A stretch of DNA of 64,000 bases, from assembly GCF_004368965.1 (NCBI RefSeq), contig NZ_SORO01000004.1, forward strand, positions 1 to 64,000, given 5' to 3'. Shown one piece after another: positions 34,198-43,901 of the stretch. Within the stretch, counting starts at the first letter, position 1; the number at the start of each line of letters is the position of its first letter. This DNA is from Leptospira meyeri. GTDB lineage: Bacteria > Spirochaetota > Leptospiria > Leptospirales > Leptospiraceae. The position numbers and the translations under genes are program-made. Below the pieces are notes generated by a model. That model ran no database searches and was not told where the DNA came from. It saw only the letters and a program-made list of their open reading frames with translations.

Positions 34198-35397
34198 TCA
34201 GGTTCCAATACTGTGTTTGCAAAAGTTTAGAAAATCATCGAAGTTCATTGGTTTGGCAATGTAGTAACCTTGCCCTAGATCACAATTCATACTTTGTAGT
34301 TGTTCCCAATCTTTTTTCGTTTCAATTCCTTCTGCAGTTGATTTCATTTGCAATTTTGTTGCCATATCAATACTTGAGTTGATTAGTACTTTGGATACAT
34401 TGCTCGTTGCCATTTCGCGGACAAACGACTGGTCTATCTTTAATTCAGTAAATGCAATTCTTGCGATTTGTTGCATACTGGAATAACCTGTACCGTAATC
34501 ATCGATGGACAGTCCAAATCCTTTCATTCGAAGACGTGCCAAATTTTCAAGAGCAGGAGCCATCTCTGTCATCGCAGCCGTTTCTGTGATTTCAAGAATT
34601 ATATATTTGGGATCTATCCCTGAATCTAAGATGATGCGAGTGATTTTATCTGCAAGTTTTGTATCAGTTAAAGAACTGAGCGATAAATTGATGGAAATAG
34701 AAATGTTAAATCCTTGAGAATGGAGGATTTGACAAGCCTTTGCTGATTTTTCTAACATAACGAATGTAAGTATATCAATATTACCAGTTTTTTCTAATAA
34801 ATCAATGAATGCATAAGGTGGAATGACACCATGTAGAGGATGTATCCATCTTGCTAATGCTTCCGCACCAATTAATTTTCCTGTTGCCAAATGTATTTTC
34901 GGCTGAAAGAAAGGTTCGAAGTTTCCATTCGTTAAACCTTCCAAGATTTCTCCAAGTGTAAAACGTGATCCTTGGTTTGATGTTTTTCCTTGTTTTGAGT
35001 CGCGAGCATTGTATAAAGACAATAAAGTTTCTACGTGAACCGGTGTGATTGGTTTTTCTATAGCTCCCAGTATATTGGCGCCATACGCACTAGCCATTCT
35101 TTGAACCGATTCAATTAGAGCCCCGTCGAGTGCGCTCATGATGATGGTTGCTATTGAAGAATGTGATGTTCCAATGTGACGAATAAATTCCATACCATCC
35201 ATTTCCGGCATATTTAAGTCGCAAAGTATAATATCGATAGGAGTCGGGTTTATTTCGTTTAGAATTTTTAGCGCTTCGCTTCCTGTTCGAGCTTGGGTGA
35301 CATGCATTGCACCCAAACGGATCAAAATGTCGACAATAACTTCTCTTTGAAAATCATCATCTTCAATTACTAAGAAATTTAAATCATTTGTAATCAT
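34198..35397 (-). CDS. Response regulator with EAL c-di-GMP phosphodiesterase domain
   Basis: The 399-residue protein has an N-terminal receiver domain (LVIEDDDFQREVIV; phospho-Asp in LCDLNMPEMDG; about 1-125) and a C-terminal EAL domain (about 145-395). The catalytic set looks complete: EALARW, NLSLSS, EITETA, IDDYGTGYSS, ELKIDQSFV and AEGIET. It should hydrolyse cyclic di-GMP when phosphorylated. It starts 28 bp after the PAS hybrid kinase gene on the same strand and is the likely output of that kinase. The ribosome binding site AGGTG supports the ATG. Confidence 0.92.
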   Translation of the reverse strand: MITNDLNFLVIEDDDFQREVIVDILIRLGAMHVTQARTGSEALKILNEINPTPIDIILCDLNMPEMDGMEFIRHIGTSHSSIATIIMSALDGALIESVQRMASAYGANILGAIEKPITPVHVETLLSLYNARDSKQGKTSNQGSRFTLGEILEGLTNGNFEPFFQPKIHLATGKLIGAEALARWIHPLHGVIPPYAFIDLLEKTGNIDILTFVMLEKSAKACQILHSQGFNISISINLSLSSLTDTKLADKITRIILDSGIDPKYIILEITETAAMTEMAPALENLARLRMKGFGLSIDDYGTGYSSMQQIARIAFTELKIDQSFVREMATSNVSKVLINSSIDMATKLQMKSTAEGIETKKDWEQLQSMNCDLGQGYYIAKPMNFDDFLNFCKHSIGT

Positions 35398-35425
35398 AAT
35401 AGCACCTTTTCAAAGTTAAATGAAT

Positions 35426-37936
35426 TTATAACAAATCAATGAAAGATTCGATGCTTAAAACATCTTCTTTCATTACCTCAATTTCTTTTAAAGCTTTATC
35501 AATTTCGTTTTGTTTAATTAGGGACTCAACTTTTACATAACCTTTCACTAATTCTTTGGCCCCAGCAACTTGGCTTGAACCCTTTAAGCGATGGGCCAAA
35601 TGAATGGCCTCTATAAAGTTTGAGTTTTTTAATTGATCAATCAGTTTTGTAAGATCGGTCCGGTGATGAGTTTTAAACTTTTTTAGAACTGAAATTTGTG
35701 CATTCTTGTCAGAGACAATATTAGAAAGTTCTATGAAATCAACCGGGGTTTCTGAGCCAATCAGTGTATCCGGTGCATTCTCCTGGATAGGAGTAATGAC
35801 AGTAGGTATCCATTTCAGAAGAGTTTGCTTTAGATTGTTTAATCGAGCTGGTTTAATCAATACATCATCCATGCCAACGGATAGGCAATGTTCGTTTTCT
35901 TCGCTCAATACATTTGCCGTATAGGCAATGATTGGAATTCTTTTTTGAAAGTTCGAACTTTCTAGATTTCTGATTTCTTTTGTTAAAGTATAACCATCCT
36001 TAATTGGCATATGGCAATCGGTGATAATTAAATCGTATTTATTTTTAAGCCATAATTTAATTGCCTTTTCGCCATCTTCTGCCCCATCTGCTTGGAGTCC
36101 GAATGATTCTAATTGGCGAATTAAAAGTTCTAAATTTACAGAATGATCGTCGACTGCTAGAATTCTTGGTATATATGAATCTTTGTGTAAAATTGATATA
36201 GATGGGTTTTCTTCTGCGTTAAATGATTCTAGATCGTTCAAATCGATTTTGAGTGTAGGAAGTGAAAGTATGATGCTGAAGGTGGAGCCAACATTTGGGG
36301 TACTTTCGATATTGATTTCTCCATCTAACAAGTCAGCCAATCGTCTGGATATTGCAAGGCCAAGTCCCGTACCACCGTACAATCTTGCTGTATCAGCTGT
36401 TGCTTGTGTGTAAGTTTGAAATAACCTAGACTGGTCTTTTTTGCTGAGACCAATCCCTGTATCAGTGACTGAGAACCTAATTTGCTGTGCATGAGATAGA
36501 TTTTTCAACAAGACGGCTGAAACTTGTATTGAGCCTTTTGGGGTAAATTTAATTCCATTGCTAACAAAATTATTCAAGATTTGTGATAATCGTAAAGGAT
36601 CTACTAAGTGGGCATTGGAGATATTTTCATCAATCGTATATGACAATTTTAAGCCTTTGGAACTAGCAATATGTGAATACGTTCTAACTACTTCCGAAAG
36701 TAATCGACTAATCGATGTTGGCTGTAGTGATAATTCTAACTTCCCATCTTCAATTTTTGACCAATCCAGAATATCACTTAAAATACGAAGTAAGCTGGTT
36801 CCGGACTCAAGTGCACTTTGAACCATTCGTTTTTGGTCTTTACTTAATGTAGTGTGAGAGAGTAACTCTAACATTCCAATGAGTCCGCTGAGGGGAGTGC
36901 GTATTTCATGGCTCATTGTGGCAAGAAATGAGTCTTTTGCTTTATTGGCTAACTCGGCCTTTTCTTTTGCTTTCTCCAAAAAAGTTTTTGCAGCTACTTC
37001 TTCCGTAATATCACGAAATACTAATATGGATCCGATGATTTTTCCTTTTTTATTGCGTATGGGGGAACAATTATTGGAAATGTTAATTTTTCTTCCATCC
37101 CGGTGAATTAAAATTGAATCTTGGTTATCTCCTTTTGGTTTCCCTGTTGATAGAACTTCGAAGATGGGAATTTCTTTTGATAATTGTGTTTGAGCATGAA
37201 TCATTTTTAAAATTTCACTAAGAAGGTGACCAATTACTTCATTTTCTTTCCATCCCGTTAAATCCTCTGCAACTGGATTCAAACGATTCACAATGCCATG
37301 TTCGTCAGTTGTAATGACAGCATCACCAATCGAACTTAAGGTGATTGATAAGTTCTGTTCGCTAATTAATAGTGCTTCATTCTTTTCAATTACTTCTTTC
37401 GCTCGGATTAATACTTCAGATTCCATTTTGACAATTTGATCTTGCATGTCCTCGGTGATTTCAGATTGTTCCCTTTTTTGTTGTTTTAAATTAACAAATT
37501 CAGTGACATCTTCTGCTCGATGGACTATACAAAGTAAGTTGCCTTCTTCGTCTAAGACCGGAAAATTTCTTGGACTCCAATATCTTTCTTCAAATCCACT
37601 ACCATCTGGTTTACGAATATCATACTTTTGTAATGTCATTGTGCTTGCGACTTTGTAGTTGATCACTTGCATCAAAGAAAATTTAAGCTGCCTGACACCG
37701 TCTGCGGTTTCATCATTCGGATTGTCAGGGAATACCTCAAAAATATTATGTCCGATTACATTCTCTCTTTTAATGAGAGTTGCTTTCGCATAGGCATCAC
37801 TGATGTCAATGATGCGGAAATCTAGGTCTAAGAGCATATACAGTTCAGGCAGGGATTTAAAAATACAGTGAAAATCAAATCCATGCATTGAGCTATTCTT
37901 TGGATGAATATTGGGATTTTGCTCTTCTGTATCCAT
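35426..37936 (-). CDS. PAS hybrid histidine kinase with receiver and Hpt domains
   Basis: The 836-residue protein has two PAS domains (about 25-145 and 195-310), a linking coiled coil, HisKA (FLATMSHEIRTPLSG, His near 343), HATPase (LNNFVSNGIKF, DTGIGLS, GGTGLGLAISRRL), a receiver (ITDCHMPIKDG) and a C-terminal Hpt domain (AIHLAHRLKGSSQVAGA). It has no membrane helix, so it senses an internal signal. The whole phosphorelay to Hpt is on one chain. The REC-EAL gene lies 28 bp downstream and could receive phosphate from Hpt. The ribosome binding site is GGAAAG. Confidence 0.93.
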   Translation of the reverse strand: MDTEEQNPNIHPKNSSMHGFDFHCIFKSLPELYMLLDLDFRIIDISDAYAKATLIKRENVIGHNIFEVFPDNPNDETADGVRQLKFSLMQVINYKVASTMTLQKYDIRKPDGSGFEERYWSPRNFPVLDEEGNLLCIVHRAEDVTEFVNLKQQKREQSEITEDMQDQIVKMESEVLIRAKEVIEKNEALLISEQNLSITLSSIGDAVITTDEHGIVNRLNPVAEDLTGWKENEVIGHLLSEILKMIHAQTQLSKEIPIFEVLSTGKPKGDNQDSILIHRDGRKINISNNCSPIRNKKGKIIGSILVFRDITEEVAAKTFLEKAKEKAELANKAKDSFLATMSHEIRTPLSGLIGMLELLSHTTLSKDQKRMVQSALESGTSLLRILSDILDWSKIEDGKLELSLQPTSISRLLSEVVRTYSHIASSKGLKLSYTIDENISNAHLVDPLRLSQILNNFVSNGIKFTPKGSIQVSAVLLKNLSHAQQIRFSVTDTGIGLSKKDQSRLFQTYTQATADTARLYGGTGLGLAISRRLADLLDGEINIESTPNVGSTFSIILSLPTLKIDLNDLESFNAEENPSISILHKDSYIPRILAVDDHSVNLELLIRQLESFGLQADGAEDGEKAIKLWLKNKYDLIITDCHMPIKDGYTLTKEIRNLESSNFQKRIPIIAYTANVLSEENEHCLSVGMDDVLIKPARLNNLKQTLLKWIPTVITPIQENAPDTLIGSETPVDFIELSNIVSDKNAQISVLKKFKTHHRTDLTKLIDQLKNSNFIEAIHLAHRLKGSSQVAGAKELVKGYVKVESLIKQNEIDKALKEIEVMKEDVLSIESFIDLL

Positions 37937-38192
37937 CTCTCTTTCCGTTATGGCGACAAAAATGTAAAAGAGAAGAGAAACATTAAATTAGAATATAAGC
38001 AACTAGAAAATATATCTTTAGTGAAGTGGTAATTATACTAAAAATTATGATAATATTTAGTACAATTGAAGTCTCAATTACTGCGGTTTTTGACAGAGAA
38101 TAAAAATATTTTTCAAAATTCGAAAATTTTTGAATTAAGATGCAATAAATTTAAATGTAGTTTTGCAAACTAAGTTCGGAGATGAATGTTTT

Positions 38193-39458
38193 TTACTTAA
38201 ATAAAAGGATGACACCACCAATATCATCTGTGGTGGATCTGATTTTTTCTAAAAGTTTTGAGAGATTTTCACCTTCCGAAAAAGTTGCTTTGACACTTGA
38301 ATCCATTGCTTGGGCAACGTCGGAAATGAGTTTCTGAGAGTTGTTTTGGTCAGCAATGTTTTCTTTGATCTCTGCTAACATCTGTGAAAGTTGTTCGGAC
38401 TCGAAAATCAATTTTTCTTTGATCTGCATTTGGTTGTTGGCCGATTCTGAGATGAAATCAATCTTTTCAAAAATCTGTTTTACTTCTCCAATAATCTCTT
38501 TGTATAATTGATTTGTTTCGTTAATTTTTTGACGATTGAGTGTAACTTCTTCTTTGTTTCTTTTAACATTGTTGTCAATTTCTTTGATGCTATTGGATGT
38601 TTGTGTTGCTAGTTTTGATACTTCTTGGGCGACAACAGCGAAACCACTGCCGTATTCACCTGCTCTTGCGGCTTCAATCGATGCATTTAATGCCAATAGA
38701 TTGACTCTTTCAGAAATTTCTTTTATGACAATCACCATCCCTTCAATTTTGCCCGAACTGATTGCAATGTTCTCTATGACCTTAGCCATTTCTTCCATTG
38801 CTTTGTTGCCTTTTTGGATTTTTTCAGAGATACCGAAGGTTAAATTTTTTGAAAGGTTACTATTTTTTTCCGATTCATTGATATGTTCTGACAGCACTCT
38901 GATGCTTTCTGAAACGCTAATTAAGGTTGCGTAATTGTTTGTGGAAGCATTTTCGATGTTTGTCATATTGTCCGTCATTTTACGGACCGTTAAATCTAAG
39001 TTTTGTGAATAATCTTTTTGTCGAATCAAACTGGAGTGAAATGAATCATCTGCTAACTTTGCATTATCCACAGATGCAGATAGTCCTCCGGTAGCTTCTT
39101 TTAGAAGGGTGATGATATCTTGGAAAATATGCAATAATTCAAATAAAGAAAGTAATATTGAATCAACTTCGTTGGTCTTTTTTAATTTTGATTTAACAGA
39201 AGGATCAATGTTGAGATTCCCTTTTATCGCATTGATCAAAATGCGTTTGATGGAAGAAAATTGTTGTTTGTACTGGTTTAATTGCCTCAGTACAAAAAAT
39301 AACATGATAACTGAAAAAACAAATCCTACCGATTGCAGGATCAATAATGTCCAACTAAAATCCGTTTGGCCAAAGAGAGCATACAAAACGGATAAAAGCT
39401 GGATGGTTACCAAAACAATTGATAAAACTGTGTATTGAGTCGTTTTATTAAATTTCAT
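38193..39458 (-). CDS. Methyl-accepting chemotaxis protein without a large periplasmic domain
   Basis: The 421-residue protein has two N-terminal helices separated by only about eight residues (FGQTDFSW), so it has no outside sensor domain. The long helical cytoplasmic part ends in the MCP signalling hairpin [47 protein letters not shown]. It should report an internal or membrane state to CheA/CheW. A small SpoIIAA-like gene lies just upstream (9 bp gap) and may be in the same operon. The ribosome binding site is weak. Confidence 0.92.
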   Translation of the reverse strand: MKFNKTTQYTVLSIVLVTIQLLSVLYALFGQTDFSWTLLILQSVGFVFSVIMLFFVLRQLNQYKQQFSSIKRILINAIKGNLNIDPSVKSKLKKTNEVDSILLSLFELLHIFQDIITLLKEATGGLSASVDNAKLADDSFHSSLIRQKDYSQNLDLTVRKMTDNMTNIENASTNNYATLISVSESIRVLSEHINESEKNSNLSKNLTFGISEKIQKGNKAMEEMAKVIENIAISSGKIEGMVIVIKEISERVNLLALNASIEAARAGEYGSGFAVVAQEVSKLATQTSNSIKEIDNNVKRNKEEVTLNRQKINETNQLYKEIIGEVKQIFEKIDFISESANNQMQIKEKLIFESEQLSQMLAEIKENIADQNNSQKLISDVAQAMDSSVKATFSEGENLSKLLEKIRSTTDDIGGVILLFK

Positions 39459-39467
39459 TTTTGGAAT

Positions 39468-39860
39468 CTAAACTGACTCCAACCATTTGAATCCTTCTTC
39501 TGGAGTTTCAAAGATCTTAACTTCAATTCCATTAGAAGCAAAAAAATCGACTAGGTTTTTTTCGGACATAGCTGATAAGGCGGACTGCGGTTGTACCAGT
39601 GCCCATTTTTTCCAACCAGCTTTGATGGCACGTGGAGTCCAATCGTTGTTTAACCATTCCACGTCTTCTGCGGTATGTGTCCCCATGTTACGATTGTCTG
39701 ATAGCCATTTAACAGCTTTGTTTTGGATGAGAGCCTCAACACCTTTGTCTAAACTGTCTTTTAAATTGGCCCCAGTATTTTTCCCAGTTTGTGTAAGAAC
39801 AACGATCTTTTTATCTTCTAGGTATTCTGTAACTGCGGTGGGGCATTGAAATATAATCAT
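39468..39860 (-). CDS. SpoIIAA/STAS-like small protein
   Basis: The 130-residue protein has a beta-alpha layout and a typical pattern NKAVKWLSDNRNMGTHTAEDVEWLNNDWTPRAIKAGWKKWALVQPQSALSAMSEKNLVDFFASNGIEVKIFETPEEGFKWL, as seen in STAS/SpoIIAA-like small proteins. Such proteins often act in signalling or stress. It begins with ATG overlapping by 4 bp a small upstream frame (39857-40072), and a chemoreceptor gene follows 9 bp later, so it is part of a short operon. Confidence 0.68.
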   Translation of the reverse strand: MIIFQCPTAVTEYLEDKKIVVLTQTGKNTGANLKDSLDKGVEALIQNKAVKWLSDNRNMGTHTAEDVEWLNNDWTPRAIKAGWKKWALVQPQSALSAMSEKNLVDFFASNGIEVKIFETPEEGFKWLESV

Positions 39861-40072
39861 CCGGTTTTGTCCTTCTTGTTGTGGTGATTGATATTTTTAG
39901 AGACGAAAATTGCAAGGTAATTCTCTTCTATAGGATCGCTTTTTTTAAATTTTACAGCTGAATTATGAGAACAACAAGATCCTTGATCACTTAGATTTTT
40001 TTCTTTTTTGCTCTGCAATCTATATTGAACTTCATTAGATTGTATTTGTTTCGATTGTTCAGTTACAATCAT
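39857..40072 (-). CDS. Possible small protein coupled to the SpoIIAA-like gene
   Basis: A 71-residue frame from the ATG at 40072 ends with a stop that overlaps the next start by 4 bp (ATGA), a usual sign of translational coupling. It has a cysteine pair in QGSCCSHNSAVKF and many lysines. There is no ribosome binding site, no recognised family, and the left end of the plus-strand gene region overlaps nearby. It may be real or a chance frame. Confidence 0.35.
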   Translation of the reverse strand: MIVTEQSKQIQSNEVQYRLQSKKEKNLSDQGSCCSHNSAVKFKKSDPIEENYLAIFVSKNINHHNKKDKTG

Positions 40073-40132
40073 GGACAAATGATATATAATTTTTCATTGA
40101 GCTCAATCAAATCGAAAGGAACCAGAAAATTT

Positions 40133-40372
40133 ATGACTGAAAAAAGATATTGGCAAAATTCTGAACCTTACCACCTAGTTGAAGTTATAGTAGAAAATAA
40201 TGAAGTCATCTTTAAGGATTGGTTTGATTCTGGGAAAGATCCAAATCGTTATGATTGGAGTTTTAAAGATTTCATCACGGGACAGGGTAGACCAGAGATT
40301 GAATACCAATTGGGACTAGTAGCGTATCAGGAAATTTTGGATGAGGTGAAGTCAAGGTTGGAGGAAAAATAA
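40133..40372 (+). CDS. Small soluble protein, unknown
   Basis: The 79-residue protein was not recognised. The ATG at 40133 has AAGGAACC upstream; a longer frame from 40025 has none. It is acidic and aromatic (KRYWQNSEPYHLVEVIVENNEVIFKDWFDSGKDPNRYDWSFKDFITGQGRPEIEYQLG), giving an odd tryptophan and aspartate-rich centre. A small membrane protein gene begins 7 bp after its stop, so the two are likely co-transcribed. Confidence 0.65.
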   Translation: MTEKRYWQNSEPYHLVEVIVENNEVIFKDWFDSGKDPNRYDWSFKDFITGQGRPEIEYQLGLVAYQEILDEVKSRLEEK

Positions 40373-40379
40373 ATTTCTG

Positions 40380-40685
40380 ATGGCATTGCAGTTTAAAAAA
40401 TATTGGATCATTTTTTTCATTTTTCTTTGTCTTATGATTAGTATATTGTTTACCGTTCTTTGGTTCTATGTTTGGCCAGAAGGATTGGGAAATGGAAAAC
40501 AAGGTTTTCTTTTTTTTCTCGTTAGATATGGTCATTCTTTCGTATGGTTCTTAATTTCTATCGCAACGGCAATAGTTTGGGTAAGGTTGGTTCTGACTGG
40601 TCAACTCGTTGTGACGAGGAATGCGAAACTAATTTACCAACTAGCAGGTTGCATCTACGCTCTGTTTGTTTTTTTTCTTTTGTAA
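40380..40685 (+). CDS. Small three-helix membrane protein
   Basis: The 101-residue protein has three hydrophobic segments (YWIIFFIFLCLMISILFTVLWFYVWP; YGHSFVWFLISIATAIVWVRLVL; AKLIYQLAGCIYALFVFFLL). It was not recognised. It starts 7 bp after the previous small gene, suggesting a two-gene unit. An inner-membrane accessory role is the most that can be said. Confidence 0.65.
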   Translation: MALQFKKYWIIFFIFLCLMISILFTVLWFYVWPEGLGNGKQGFLFFLVRYGHSFVWFLISIATAIVWVRLVLTGQLVVTRNAKLIYQLAGCIYALFVFFLL

Positions 40686-40852
40686 AATAGAATCATTCTA
40701 TTTTTAATTCATTTTTCCCCTTTTATCTTTCATTTGTTGGTTCAATTGGCTAAACTGCGTTCAGTAAAAATTAATACTCACAACCAAAAAAACAAAGATA
40801 AGATTGCTTTTTGAGTTTGGCTGTATACATATAGGGGTATTGGTATATAGTT

Positions 40853-42310
40853 ATGAGAATAGTGATTTTAGGTGCAGGGATTTCTGGGCATACAGCGGCA
40901 ACTTTACTCAAAAAGAGTCTTGGAAAAAAACATGAAGTCGTGGTGATTTCGCCTAACGCTAACTGGAACTGGATTCCTTCCAATATTTGGGTAGGTGTAG
41001 GTGCAATGATTCCCAAGGAAGTGACTTTTGCATTAAAACCAATTTATCATAAGATGAAGATTCAGTTCATCCAAGCCAAAGCACTCAATCTTTTTCCTGA
41101 AGGTTCTTCGGATTCAAAAGAAGCATTTATCGAATACGAATCAACGGGCCCGGAAACAAAGGGACAAAAAGAACGTATTTCTTATGATTATTGCATCAAT
41201 GCCACTGGTCCGAAACTTAATTTTTCTGCAACACCCGGTCTTGGACCAGAAGAAGGAAAAACGGTTTCCGTCTGTACTTATTCACATGCGGAAGAAGCGA
41301 ATAAAAAACTACAAACACTCATCCAAAGAATGAAGAAAGGAGAAAAGTTTAATTTTGTATTTGGGACTGGGCACGGAATGTGTACCTGCCAAGGTGCTGC
41401 ATTTGAATATCTTTTTAATGTAGACCATGAACTAAGGAAGGCAGGTGTGCGTGAGAATGCAAAGATCTTGTGGATTTCCAATGAATATGAGTTAGGTGAC
41501 TTTGGGATGGGCGGATTGCATCTAGAACAAGGCGGATATGTGACGAGTAGTAAAATATTCGCAGAATCATTGTTTACCGAAAGGGGAATTCAATGGAAAA
41601 CAAGAGCTCATGTAACAAAAATTGAATCAAATAAAATATATTATACCACTTTGGATGGGGAAAATGGTTTTGTACATTTTGATTTTTCGATGTTAATTCC
41701 GCCTTTTAGTGGTGTGGGATTAAAGGCCTATGGAAATTCAGGAGAGGATATAACTTCGAAATTGTTTGTCGCTAACGGAATGATGAAGGTAGATGCAAAC
41801 TACGAATCAAAACCCTATGAGAAATGGGATGCAAAAGATTGGCCAAATACGTATCAGTCTCCATTTTATTCGAACCTTTTTGGAATCGGCATTGCTTTTG
41901 CGCCACCACACCCAATTTCAAAAGTAATGAAAAATGAAGAAGGAATTCAAATTTCGCCAACTCCTCCAAGAACGGGAATGCCATCAGCAATCATGGGTAA
42001 AGTTGTAGCACAAAACATCAGCCATCAAATCAAAACCAAAACAAAAGAATTAAAACACCAAGCTTCTATGGCTCAGATGGGCGCGGCTTGTATTGCTTCT
42101 GCAGGGAATGGTATATTTTCAGGAACAGCAGTTTCAATGACAGTGTATCCGATCGTACCGAATTATAAAGAATATCCTAAGTGGGGTAGGTCACTCACAT
42201 ACACAACTGGTGAGATTGGTCTTGCGGGCCATTGGATCAAAATGATTTTGCATTATATGTTTATGTACAAAGCAAAGTGTAAACCAGGTTGGTGGTTGAT
42301 CCCTGAATGA
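40853..42310 (+). CDS. FAD-dependent sulfide:quinone oxidoreductase-like protein
   Basis: The 485-residue flavoprotein begins with the dinucleotide-binding fold MRIVILGAGISGHTAATLLKKSL and continues with NWNWIPSNIWVGVG, both typical of SQR and flavocytochrome c sulfide dehydrogenases. Conserved cysteines are in GHGMCTCQGAAFEY and in MGAACIASAGNG, where SQRs carry their redox cysteines. It would oxidise sulfide and pass electrons to quinone at the membrane, but related proteins have other roles, so the substrate is unproven. A 64-residue gene follows 12 bp after its stop. Confidence 0.82.
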   Translation: MRIVILGAGISGHTAATLLKKSLGKKHEVVVISPNANWNWIPSNIWVGVGAMIPKEVTFALKPIYHKMKIQFIQAKALNLFPEGSSDSKEAFIEYESTGPETKGQKERISYDYCINATGPKLNFSATPGLGPEEGKTVSVCTYSHAEEANKKLQTLIQRMKKGEKFNFVFGTGHGMCTCQGAAFEYLFNVDHELRKAGVRENAKILWISNEYELGDFGMGGLHLEQGGYVTSSKIFAESLFTERGIQWKTRAHVTKIESNKIYYTTLDGENGFVHFDFSMLIPPFSGVGLKAYGNSGEDITSKLFVANGMMKVDANYESKPYEKWDAKDWPNTYQSPFYSNLFGIGIAFAPPHPISKVMKNEEGIQISPTPPRTGMPSAIMGKVVAQNISHQIKTKTKELKHQASMAQMGAACIASAGNGIFSGTAVSMTVYPIVPNYKEYPKWGRSLTYTTGEIGLAGHWIKMILHYMFMYKAKCKPGWWLIPE

Positions 42311-42322
42311 TTGGAGTTAAAT

Positions 42323-42517
42323 ATGAAAACAAATGATATGGTAGAATTGGTATTATTAGAAAAACAGGAACTACACTCATCTTACGAACAAGGTGATTTC
42401 ACTGCCGTTCCCAATGAAAAAACGAAATTCTTTCGAACATTTTTACTCTGGCAAATGGTTCGTTTTTTCTGGATTAATGTACGGATGATGGTAATGATTA
42501 TTAAATCCCATCATTAG
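42323..42517 (+). CDS. Small protein linked to the SQR-like gene
   Basis: The 64-residue frame has ATG at 42323 with GGAG 7 nt upstream. It has an acidic start (DMVELVLLEKQELHSSYEQGD) and a hydrophobic end with FLLWQMVRFFWINVRMMVMIIKSHH, a short amphipathic or membrane-contacting helix. It follows the SQR-like gene by 12 bp and may anchor it to the membrane. No family was recognised. Confidence 0.6.
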   Translation: MKTNDMVELVLLEKQELHSSYEQGDFTAVPNEKTKFFRTFLLWQMVRFFWINVRMMVMIIKSHH

Positions 42518-42636
42518 TGGAACGGATATTTGATTTTATTAGAACGCTAGGCGGATCTGCCCATAAAGGGTAATTTCGTTAATACTTTTTTAGTTGCGTA
42601 CTATTGTTTTATCTAGGAAATAAGTTTACGTACACT

Positions 42637-43266
42637 ATGGCATCTTATTCCAAAAAAGATTATTTCATCATCGGTTCGCTTCTTTTTTTAAGTTTGGTTC
42701 CTACTCTCGCTGGGATTTTTCGGTTACTGCAATTAACCACCGGAGGAAATATAACCACCGATAACCAAAGATTCTTCAATGACCCAATTCCTGTTTTCGT
42801 TCATATAGTTGGTGTTATATTTTTTGGTGTTCTCGGTGCCTTTCAGTTTTCACCTGGGTTTCGGAAACAACATATCCAATGGCATCGAATTTCTGGAAGG
42901 TTTTTGGTGTTCATGGGACTTATCTCTGCACTGTCAGGTTTGTGGCTAACACTGGTGTACCCTCGTGTCCCGACGGATGGTGATTGGTTGTACGGAATTC
43001 GTTTGGTCGTAGGCATTTGGATGACCGTCAGTATCTCCATTGGGTTTCTTTTTATTATAAAAAGAAACTTTTTAAAACATAGCCATTGGATGATTCGCGG
43101 TTATGCGATTGGTATGGGAGCAGGAACACAAGTGTTCACCCACTTACCATGGTTTATTTTTATGAGTGGAGAACCTTCAGGGGTACCTCGCGACTTAATG
43201 ATGGGTGCCGGTTGGTTTATTAATTTTGCTTTCGCAGAATGGTTGATTCGAAAAAAGAATTTGTGA
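42637..43266 (+). CDS. DUF2306 membrane protein
   Basis: The 209-residue protein has about six helices with the DUF2306 pattern: PVFVHIVGVIFFGVLGAFQFSPGFRKQHIQWHRISGRFLVFMGLISALSGLW and later HSHWMIRGYAIGMGAGTQVFTHLPWF. Conserved histidines in IQWHRISGR and HSHWM may bind heme or a metal. Function is unknown. A MarR gene lies downstream, 111 bp away, then a thiolase. It was started at the ATG at 42637; upstream ribosome binding site is weak. Confidence 0.82.
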   Translation: MASYSKKDYFIIGSLLFLSLVPTLAGIFRLLQLTTGGNITTDNQRFFNDPIPVFVHIVGVIFFGVLGAFQFSPGFRKQHIQWHRISGRFLVFMGLISALSGLWLTLVYPRVPTDGDWLYGIRLVVGIWMTVSISIGFLFIIKRNFLKHSHWMIRGYAIGMGAGTQVFTHLPWFIFMSGEPSGVPRDLMMGAGWFINFAFAEWLIRKKNL

Positions 43267-43339
43267 AGGATTAAAAAGACGCTTTTATTCTTTTACACCA
43301 GTGGATGAAAAAGAAATCATTTGATTCGCTTGACAATAT

Positions 43340-43353
43340 AGTGTATATGCACT
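43340..43353. promoter_or_regulatory. MarR-type operator before the MarR gene
   Basis: AGTGTATATGCACT is a near-palindrome (one mismatch from AGTGTATATACACT). It lies 4 bp after a TTGACA (43330-43335), so bound regulator would block the promoter of 43378-43845. The same motif, perfect, is at 43888-43901. Confidence 0.72.
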
Positions 43354-43377
43354 TTTTTGTTATTTAGGTGCCTTGGA

Positions 43378-43845
43378 ATGAAATATTCTCACGAAGATTT
43401 AAAACAAATTGGATTGTCTTGTTTGAATTTAAGCCTCCGAAGGACAAGCCGACTCGTTACCAGTTATTATGATTCAATGTTAAAACCTTCTGGACTTCGG
43501 ATCACACAATTTACGGTACTTGCCGGAATCGCTTATGAAAAAGATCCCAGTATCACCGATCTTTCTCGTCTAACTGACATTGATCGAACTACTTTGCAAA
43601 GAAGTTTGGAAATTTTGAATCGAGATGGTCTTATCAACATAGAAAAAAAAGAAATTGGCAATGTGAGGAGTCTCACTTTAACGAAAAAGGGGGAAGCCAA
43701 ATTGGCTCAGGCTATGGAGTTTTGGAGGTTGGCGCAAAAAACAATGACGGATGAGTTAGGAAAACCTGCGTTCAAACAAACCTTGAATATTCTTACCGAA
43801 TTAAGAGACCTTCCTGTTTTGCAGATTGATTTTGAAAAGGAATAA
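43378..43845 (+). CDS. MarR-family regulator
   Basis: The 155-residue protein has the MarR winged helix: LRITQFTVLAGIAYEKDPSITDLSRLTDIDRTTLQRSLEILNRDGLINIEKKEIGNVRSLTLTKKGEAKL. Its own promoter has a palindrome (43340-43353), and a perfect copy lies before the thiolase gene downstream, so it probably represses itself and the thiolase. An effector such as a fatty-acid or aromatic compound would fit thiolase control, but that is inference. The ATG at 43378 is used, with AGG/TTGGA upstream. Confidence 0.9.
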   Translation: MKYSHEDLKQIGLSCLNLSLRRTSRLVTSYYDSMLKPSGLRITQFTVLAGIAYEKDPSITDLSRLTDIDRTTLQRSLEILNRDGLINIEKKEIGNVRSLTLTKKGEAKLAQAMEFWRLAQKTMTDELGKPAFKQTLNILTELRDLPVLQIDFEKE

Positions 43846-43887
43846 ATAATCGAAAAGTTTGAATTTAAATAAAATATATGAATTTAT

Positions 43888-43901
43888 AGTGTATATACAC
43901 T
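43888..43901. promoter_or_regulatory. MarR-type operator before the thiolase gene
   Basis: AGTGTATATACACT is a perfect 14-bp palindrome 16 bp before the thiolase ATG and matches 43340-43353. It probably controls the thiolase by the MarR regulator encoded just upstream. Confidence 0.76.
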
